Shown piece by piece: positions 61,000 through 64,000 of a DNA stretch of 64,000 nt. The first letter of the stretch is position 1; the number at the start of each line of letters is the position of its first letter. Where the stretch lies: assembly GCA_949283375.1 (NCBI GenBank), contig CASDSM010000031.1, forward strand, positions 38,406 to 102,405, written 5' to 3'. The translations under genes and the position numbers were made by a program. Source of the stretch: an uncultured Eubacteriales bacterium. GTDB lineage: Bacteria; Bacillota; Clostridia; Oscillospirales; Oscillospiraceae. The notes below the pieces were generated by a model, which was not told the DNA's origin, made no database searches, and saw only the letters and a program-made list of their open reading frames with translations.

Positions 61000-63561
61000 A
61001 TGTATGTAGTGCGCATCAACGGGCGGGAATACCAGTCCGCCCAGGATAAGAAGCTGCTGGCCTTCCTGCGCGACGACCTGCACCTCACCGCCACCAAGGA
61101 CGGATGCAGCCAGGGTGTCTGCGGGACCTGCACCGTCCTGGTGGACGGGGCGAAGGCCCGGGCCTGCGTCCTGCCGCTGAGCAAGCTCCAGGGCAAGGAG
61201 GTGCTCACCGTCGAGGGGATCGACCCGGAGGAGATGAAGGTCTACGAGCACTGCTTTGCCGAGGCGGGTGCGGTGCAGTGCGGCTTCTGCATCCCGGGGA
61301 TGATCATCTCTGCCAAGAGCCTGCTCGACCACAACCTCAACCCCACCCGTAAGGACGTCAAGCAGGCCATCCGCGGCAACCTCTGCCGCTGCACCGGCTA
61401 TAAGAAGATCGAGGAGGCCATCCTGATGGCGGCGGACTACTTCCGTGAGCACCGCGCCATCCCCGCCCCGCCGGAGACGCTGCACATGAACGAGCGCTTC
61501 AAGCGCATCGACGCGGCGGAGAAGGTGAATGGCACCGGCCTCTACGCCGACGACCTCACCTTTGACGGCATGCTCTACGCCAAACCGGTCTACTCCCGCT
61601 ATCCCCGCGCCCGGATCGACCGTGTGGACGTCAGCCGCGCCGCCGCCCATCCCGCCTGCGTGCGCGTGCTCACGAAGGAGGACGTGCCCTGCAACATCAT
61701 CGGCCACATCAAGCAGGACTGGGACGTGATGATGGGGGTGGGGGACATCACCCGCTACGTCGGCAACGTCATCGCCGTGGTGGCGACGGAGCAGAAGGAG
61801 CTGCTCGACGAGCTCTGCGCCCTGGTCGAGGTGGACTACACCGAGCTCGAGCCGGTGACAAATCCCTTTGACGCCCTGCGCGGGGATGCGCCGCTCATCC
61901 ACCCGGACGGCAACGTGATGAGCCGCTCCATCCTCGTGCGCGGGGACGCGGACGAGGCGATCAAGCGCTCGAAGTACGTCGTCACCCGCAAGTACAAGAC
62001 CTCCTGGCAGGAGCATGGCTTTATGGAGCCGGAGTGCTGCGTCGCCCTGCCGGAGGGGGAGGACGGCCTGCTCGTCTACACCAGCAGCCAGTCGGTCTAT
62101 GACGTCCAGCGTGAATGCGCCCAGATGCTCCAGCTCCCGGCGGAGAAGGTCCACTGCCGCGCCCCGCTGGTGGGCGGCGGCTTCGGCGGCAAGGAGGACA
62201 TGTCCGTCCAGCAGTACGCCGCGCTGATGGCCTGGGTGACCAAGCGCCCCGTGAAGGTGAAGTACACCCGTCAGGAGTCGCTGGATTACCACGTCAAGCG
62301 CCACCCGATGGAGATGGAGTTCACCACCGCCTGCGACGAGAACGGCATCCTGACGGCGATGAAGGGGGTCATCATCGCCGACACCGGTGCCTATGCCTCC
62401 CTGGGCGGCCCCGTGCTCGACCGGGCCTGCACCCACGCCGCCGGTCCGTATAACTACCAGAACCTCGACATCCTCGGCATGTCAGTCTATACGAACAACG
62501 TCGTCGCCGGGGCCTTCCGCGGCTTCGGCGTGGCGCAGAGCTGCTTTGCCACCGAGATGAATATCAACCTCCTGGCCGAGATGGCGGGCATCGACCCGTG
62601 GGAGTTCCGCCGCCGCAACGCCGTCAAGCCGGGGGACACCCTTCCCAACGGCCAGACCGCCTCGCCGGACACCAATATGGTCGCCTGCCTGGACGCGGTG
62701 AAGGAGATCTATTACAAGCACCCCTACGCCGGCATCGCCTGCGGCTTCAAGAACTCGGGCACCGGCATGGGCAAGAAAGACATCGGCCGCGTCCTGCTCT
62801 CGGTGGAGCAGGGGAAGATCCACATCCGCACCTCCGCCTCCTGCATGGGCCAGGGCATCGGCCAGATGACGCTGACGGAGATCTGCCATGTCACCGGCCT
62901 CTCGCCCTCTCTCTTCGTCTTTGAAAACGCCGACACCGTCCGCACGCCGAACTCCGGCACCTCCACCGCCTCCCGGCAGACGGTGGTCACCGGAGAGGCC
63001 GCCCGCCGCGCCGGCGAGCAGCTCCGCCTTGCCCTGGAGGGGGGGAAGACGGTGTCCGACCTGGAGGGCCGGGAGTTTTACGGCGAGTACTCCGCCAAGA
63101 CCGACCCCCTCGGCGCGATCAAGGAGAACCCCATCAGCCACGTCTCCTATTCCTACGGCGTGCAGGTCATCATCCTGGACGAGCAGGGGAAGATCACCAA
63201 GGCGGTCTCCGCCTTTGACGTCGGCACCCCGGTCAACATCCAGTCGGTGGAGGGCCAGATCGAGGGCGGCATGATCATGGGCATCGGCTACGGCGTGACG
63301 GAGAAATTCGAGTGCGTGGACGGCTATCCCAAGAGCAAATTCGGCACGATCGGCTTTATGCGCGCCAACGAGGCCCCGGAGCTGGAGGTCATCCTCTGCC
63401 AGCCGAAGGAGGAGGACAAGCTGCCCTACTCCCTGGGCGCGAAGGGCTGCGGCGAGCTGTGCATGATCCCCACCGCCCCCGCCTGCGCCCACGCCTATTA
63501 CCGGCTGGACGGCAAGTTCCGCCAGACCCTCCCGCTGGAGGGCACCCCCTACCGCAAGTGA
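61000..63561 (+). CDS. Fused 2Fe-2S/Moco hydroxylase, selenium-dependent xanthine dehydrogenase-like
   Basis: The 853-residue protein joins a 2Fe-2S domain (1-150; C36, C41, C44, C56 and C94, C97, C129, C131) to the Moco domains (165-853) with GGGFGGKEDM, GAFRGFGVAQSCF, ASCMGQGIGQM and the catalytic glutamate in GAKGCGELCM. There is no FAD domain. This two-domain order and length match the selenium-dependent xanthine dehydrogenase family (TIGR03311) and Mop-type aldehyde oxidoreductases. The selenium there is a labile Mo ligand, not selenocysteine, and there is no in-frame TGA. GAAAGGAG precedes ATG 61000. FAD subunit 60106 could serve both enzymes. Selenium dependence is inferred. Confidence 0.9.
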   Translation: MYVVRINGREYQSAQDKKLLAFLRDDLHLTATKDGCSQGVCGTCTVLVDGAKARACVLPLSKLQGKEVLTVEGIDPEEMKVYEHCFAEAGAVQCGFCIPGMIISAKSLLDHNLNPTRKDVKQAIRGNLCRCTGYKKIEEAILMAADYFREHRAIPAPPETLHMNERFKRIDAAEKVNGTGLYADDLTFDGMLYAKPVYSRYPRARIDRVDVSRAAAHPACVRVLTKEDVPCNIIGHIKQDWDVMMGVGDITRYVGNVIAVVATEQKELLDELCALVEVDYTELEPVTNPFDALRGDAPLIHPDGNVMSRSILVRGDADEAIKRSKYVVTRKYKTSWQEHGFMEPECCVALPEGEDGLLVYTSSQSVYDVQRECAQMLQLPAEKVHCRAPLVGGGFGGKEDMSVQQYAALMAWVTKRPVKVKYTRQESLDYHVKRHPMEMEFTTACDENGILTAMKGVIIADTGAYASLGGPVLDRACTHAAGPYNYQNLDILGMSVYTNNVVAGAFRGFGVAQSCFATEMNINLLAEMAGIDPWEFRRRNAVKPGDTLPNGQTASPDTNMVACLDAVKEIYYKHPYAGIACGFKNSGTGMGKKDIGRVLLSVEQGKIHIRTSASCMGQGIGQMTLTEICHVTGLSPSLFVFENADTVRTPNSGTSTASRQTVVTGEAARRAGEQLRLALEGGKTVSDLEGREFYGEYSAKTDPLGAIKENPISHVSYSYGVQVIILDEQGKITKAVSAFDVGTPVNIQSVEGQIEGGMIMGIGYGVTEKFECVDGYPKSKFGTIGFMRANEAPELEVILCQPKEEDKLPYSLGAKGCGELCMIPTAPACAHAYYRLDGKFRQTLPLEGTPYRK

Positions 63562-63590
63562 GCGGCCATACCCACTAAGGGACAACAAAA

Positions 63591-63624
63591 GGCCCCGGAC
63601 GAGCATTTCTGCCCGTCCGGGGCC
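63591..63624 (-). terminator. Terminator between convergent genes
   Basis: GGCCCCGGACG (63591-63601) pairs with CGTCCGGGGCC (63614-63624). On the minus strand TTTTG follows, so it best serves the gene at the right edge while also blocking the hydroxylase transcript. Confidence 0.75.
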
Positions 63625-63648
63625 TGGCATGTGCGGCCTGAAAATCGG

Positions 63649-64000
63649 TCAGGTGAACAGCAGCCGGGCATAGAACGCGGTGCGGTTCTGCATCGCCACC
63701 GTCTCCGCCGCGGTCAGAAAGGCGCGGCGCTCTGATGGAGCGGCCTCCGCCGCAGCCCGGAGCGTCCGGGAGACGCCGGTGTAGCAGAGATAGGGCATCG
63801 AGCAGGGGAAGAGGACCGTCATCCGCTTGGCGAGCTCATAGCCCGCGCGGAGGCGGCGGGCCAGAGCGCACAGGTCCTCCCGCTCCGGCGCGGCGATGAG
63901 GCAGCCCTGCACCGATATGGCGTCCAGCCTGCGCGCCGCCCCGGCCGCCCCGGCGAGCGCCTCCGGCGGGATGCCCTCCTGCCCGCCCTCCGGCCGCAGG
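63649..64000 (-). CDS. Unidentified protein, C-terminal part (partial)
   Basis: The last 116 codons of a gene enter the window from the right. I recognise no family. Visible sequence is alpha-helical and arginine/alanine-rich (LCALARRLRAGYELAKRMTV, LFPCSMPYLCYTG, VAMQNRTAFYARLLFT at the C-terminus). The frame is open to the window edge, so an apparent GTG at 63912 is probably internal. Convergence with the hydroxylase and a terminator between them argue against cotranscription with the molybdenum genes. Confidence 0.6.
   Translation of the reverse strand, partial: LRPEGGQEGIPPEALAGAAGAARRLDAISVQGCLIAAPEREDLCALARRLRAGYELAKRMTVLFPCSMPYLCYTGVSRTLRAAAEAAPSERRAFLTAAETVAMQNRTAFYARLLFT

Noticed and set aside
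60052-62436. Open frame of 794 codons on the minus strand
   Set aside because: Shadow of the FAD subunit and the fused hydroxylase.
61000-63561. Selenocysteine in the fused hydroxylase
   Set aside because: There is no in-frame TGA; selenium in this family is a labile cofactor ligand.

Overview
The window is GC-rich, densely coding DNA. It carries strong AGGAGG-type ribosome sites, sigma-A promoters (several TTGACA-N17-TATAAT or close), lipoboxes, an AgrA/AgrC-type two-component pair, a PerR/rubrerythrin oxygen-defence operon, FemX-type peptidoglycan enzymes and molybdenum hydroxylases. This suggests a strictly anaerobic, high-GC Firmicute, most likely a gut member of the Oscillospirales (Flavonifractor/Intestinimonas/Oscillibacter-like). 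That assignment is inference from gene content; no rRNA is present. I see no phage, transposase gene, CRISPR array or replication origin.

Layout. 1-11.4 kb is housekeeping: the start of an OmpR-type response regulator, tRNA-Ala(GGC) with a consensus promoter and terminator, birA, a beta-CASP metallo-beta-lactamase protein, metF, then a 282-bp inverted-repeat element beside hsp20-clpB, a ClC transporter, a CmpB-like membrane protein and a zinc-ribbon MscL. 11.5-17.2 kb is a divergent amino-acid scavenging locus: YtcJ-like amidohydrolase and ornithine-cyclodeaminase-like LOR/SDH protein one way, M20 amidohydrolase and YfcC-like carrier the other. 17.4-27.6 kb looks like a plant-glycoside locus: LytTR regulator and GHKL kinase, GH78 alpha-L-rhamnosidase, GPH sugar symporter, and a membrane-anchored GH3 beta-glucosidase with permuted domain order plus a small membrane partner. 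A hairpin-rich intergenic repeat (27.68-28.09 kb) follows.

28.1-33.1 kb is a tightly packed four-gene cassette: an SGNH-like lipoprotein with InlB-type and leucine-rich repeats, a tiny membrane protein, an MBOAT O-acyltransferase and a second SGNH-like protein with leucine-rich repeats. I read it as a surface glycan O-acylation system, the best candidate here for something undescribed. 33.1-42.9 kb holds femX-like and alanine-racemase-like genes behind an attenuator-like hairpin, serC, an unrecognised six-hairpin-type protein, an Ig-repeat surface protein, cca and pfkA. 43.0-50.9 kb holds an acyl-CoA synthetase with a perfect consensus promoter, the perR-hrb-rbr-Dabb operon with a PerR box in its promoter, a YgjP-type metalloprotease, pdxT, a large membrane protein and a LysR regulator.

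51-64 kb is a molybdenum module. It contains modABC, a nucleotidyltransferase-ModE HTH fusion, mocA, a three-subunit molybdenum hydroxylase and a fused, probably selenium-dependent xanthine-dehydrogenase-like enzyme. Uptake (ModABC), cofactor cytidylylation (MocA) and two apo-enzymes form one pathway, probably purine or N-heterocycle catabolism. A sortase-like surface protein is inserted within it, and an unidentified gene runs off the right edge.
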